Source: an uncultured Muribaculaceae bacterium
Lineage (GTDB): Bacteria; Bacteroidota; Bacteroidia; Bacteroidales; Muribaculaceae
DNA length: 64,000 bases
Direction of reading: 5' to 3'
Assembly (NCBI GenBank): GCA_944321685.1
Contig: CALUMH010000012.1
Coordinates: 16,972 to 80,971, forward strand
Below are positions 63,003 to 64,000 of the stretch, one piece after another. A program made the position numbers and the translations under genes. The notes beneath the pieces were generated by a model. That model searched no databases, was not told the origin of the DNA, and saw only the letters and a program-made list of their open reading frames with translations. Positions within the stretch are counted from its first letter, which is position 1, and every line of letters begins with the position of its first letter.

Positions 63003-63500
63003 ATGAAACAAATCACACTGATTGCCATAGCTGCCATTGCGGCCGCAGCCACATTCACATCATGCAAATCAAGCGAAGCCAACTACCGCGCTGCATACGA
63101 CACCACCATTCAGCGGCAACGCGAAAAAGAAGGCGTTGACAGTGCCACATATGCCCGCATCGAAGCTGAACGTACAGCCAACACCGCCATGATTTCGGGA
63201 GACTCGGTGAGAATGGTCTCCGACCGCGTCAACATTGTTGACGGTACCACGTCCGACTTGAAACCTTACGGGGTTGTCGTGGGCGAATACAAGCAGCTTT
63301 TCAACGCTCGCTCGTTCCGGAACCGCCTCAAAGGCAAAGGACACCCTGCCTACGTTGTCAAGAACAGCGAAAGCACCTACTACGTCATAGCCAAAGGGTT
63401 CGACACCGCCCCCGAAGCCGCAGCCTGCCTTGCCACCATATCCCAGACTTTGGGCATCCGCATTCCAATCCCGAAGCCCTGGATACTGAAAACCCGGTAG
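63003..63500 (+). CDS. SPOR-domain lipoprotein
   Basis: 165 residues from the ATG at 63003, chosen because it follows the promoter and starts a clean lipoprotein signal (IAAAATFTSC, Cys 21). A charged helical linker (about 30-80) leads to the SPOR domain (about 88-160: YGVVVGEYKQLFNARSFRNRLKGKGHPAYVVKN, then YYVIAKGFDTAPEAAACLATI). SPOR domains bind glycan strands lacking stem peptides at division sites. The protein probably sits in the periplasm, attached to a membrane. It lies between two almost identical repeats (E and F). Confidence 0.88.
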   Translation: MKQITLIAIAAIAAAATFTSCKSSEANYRAAYDTTIQRQREKEGVDSATYARIEAERTANTAMISGDSVRMVSDRVNIVDGTTSDLKPYGVVVGEYKQLFNARSFRNRLKGKGHPAYVVKNSESTYYVIAKGFDTAPEAAACLATISQTLGIRIPIPKPWILKTR

Positions 63501-63644
63501 CGGAAACCACATCCACGCAATAATTTTCATCGACACCGGCACACCATCTGAGAACACCCGCAATGCCCCCACAGAGACAATGCGCGCATCGTTTCTGCGA
63601 TAAAAAATTGATTTTCGGTATTTTATGCAACACAACAGCTGTAG

Positions 63645-63930
63645 GAAGATGTGTCAAAATGCAGATTAGGCGGCAAAGCCGTCCAATTTGAGGTAACCGA
63701 TGTGTGAGGCGAAGCCGAACCGTCGGAGCAAGAAACCTTCATATTTGGAACGGCCTCAAAGAGGTCGAATGTATCACAACTCACTATGTTAGACCTCTTT
63801 GAGGCCGAGTTTGTTGATGTATAGTCTTGCCGACGGCTTGCGACCCGCCACTCGGCGGTCACTGCGCCGCCGGTTACCGCAGATTGAACGGCTTTGCCGC
63901 CCAATCCTTGAATCTACATTTTGATATATT
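63645..63930 (+). repeat. Dispersed 280-bp repeat, copy F
   Basis: Near-identical to copy E. It diverges from E after 63924 (TTTTGATATATT instead of TTTTGACACACC). It is in direct orientation with E, 1109 bases away. The bases 63501-63644 between the SPOR gene and this copy hold no gene I can support. Confidence 0.93.
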
Positions 63931-64000
63931 GGTGTCCGGTAAAACTTTTTATGTCCAATAGAAATTAGGGCTGACTTCCAAGCGAGGAAATCAGCCCTTT
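63931..64000. other. Edge sequence with a hairpin; possible start of another element
   Basis: After repeat F, AGGGCTGACTT faces AAATCAGCCCT (about 63967-63997) as an imperfect hairpin at the window edge. The sequence GGTGTCCGGTAAAACTT at its left looks like the end of an insertion element, but the window stops before any gene can be seen. Confidence 0.25.

Overview
The window looks like chromosomal DNA from a gut member of the order Bacteroidales, most likely a Muribaculaceae-type genome. This rests on SusC/SusD-type starch genes, many promoters with the Bacteroidetes -7 box TAnnTTTG, a tatA/tatC pair without tatB, and the ftsX-DUF3098-uppP-truB-queA gene order. There is no rRNA gene, so the family-level placement is inference. 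No tRNA, CRISPR array, prophage or intact transposase was seen.

Layout. 1-4.5 kb: a GH2 glycosidase cut by the window start and an outer-membrane beta-barrel receptor. 4.5-5.7 kb: a probable structured non-coding RNA, a small HTH gene and dispersed repeats. 5.8-12.1 kb: the most distinctive region, a CXXX-repeat RiPP locus. It holds a Cys-rich precursor with a twin-arginine signal and a lipobox, a secreted CxxC-rich protein, a radical SAM/SPASM enzyme, its SPASM-like partner without a radical SAM core, a small modification protein, and then tatA and tatC in the same tight operon. My reading is that a peptide modified on its cysteines in the cytoplasm is exported by Tat and anchored as a lipoprotein. 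12.1-18.1 kb: housekeeping genes (DUF4491, ilvE, HD hydrolase, GNAT, Lrp, inositol monophosphatase, trpS). 18.2-28.2 kb: a transglutaminase-like lipoprotein and a tamB-tamA pair.

28.4-40.3 kb is a starch utilisation locus: a SusR-like membrane regulator, susC, susD, a lipoprotein with three starch-binding modules, a GH13 amylase lipoprotein and a GH97 alpha-glucosidase (SusB). A type I pullulanase at 58.2-60.2 kb probably serves the same substrate. 40.4-42.3 kb: a possible FtsZ-C-like protein and ychF, the latter behind a triplicated 80-bp promoter/operator unit. 42.4-51.7 kb: a polysaccharide export cluster (GT2, Wzx, two GT4, Wzz, Wzy-like, Wza-like). 51.8-55.8 kb: queA, truB, uppP, DUF3098 and ftsX. 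56.2-64 kb: a TPR/OmpA-like lipoprotein, the pullulanase, a heavy-metal P-type ATPase and a SPOR lipoprotein.

A dispersed ~280-bp repeat with long imperfect terminal inverted repeats and a strong internal palindrome occurs six times (one copy truncated), always between genes. The two copies at 62.5 and 63.6 kb are almost identical and flank the SPOR gene. Smaller GTAGAGAC-type palindromes occur at four places, and a 27-nt inverted repeat pair lies just upstream of the SusR-like gene. All starts, families and structures were read by eye; no database search was run.
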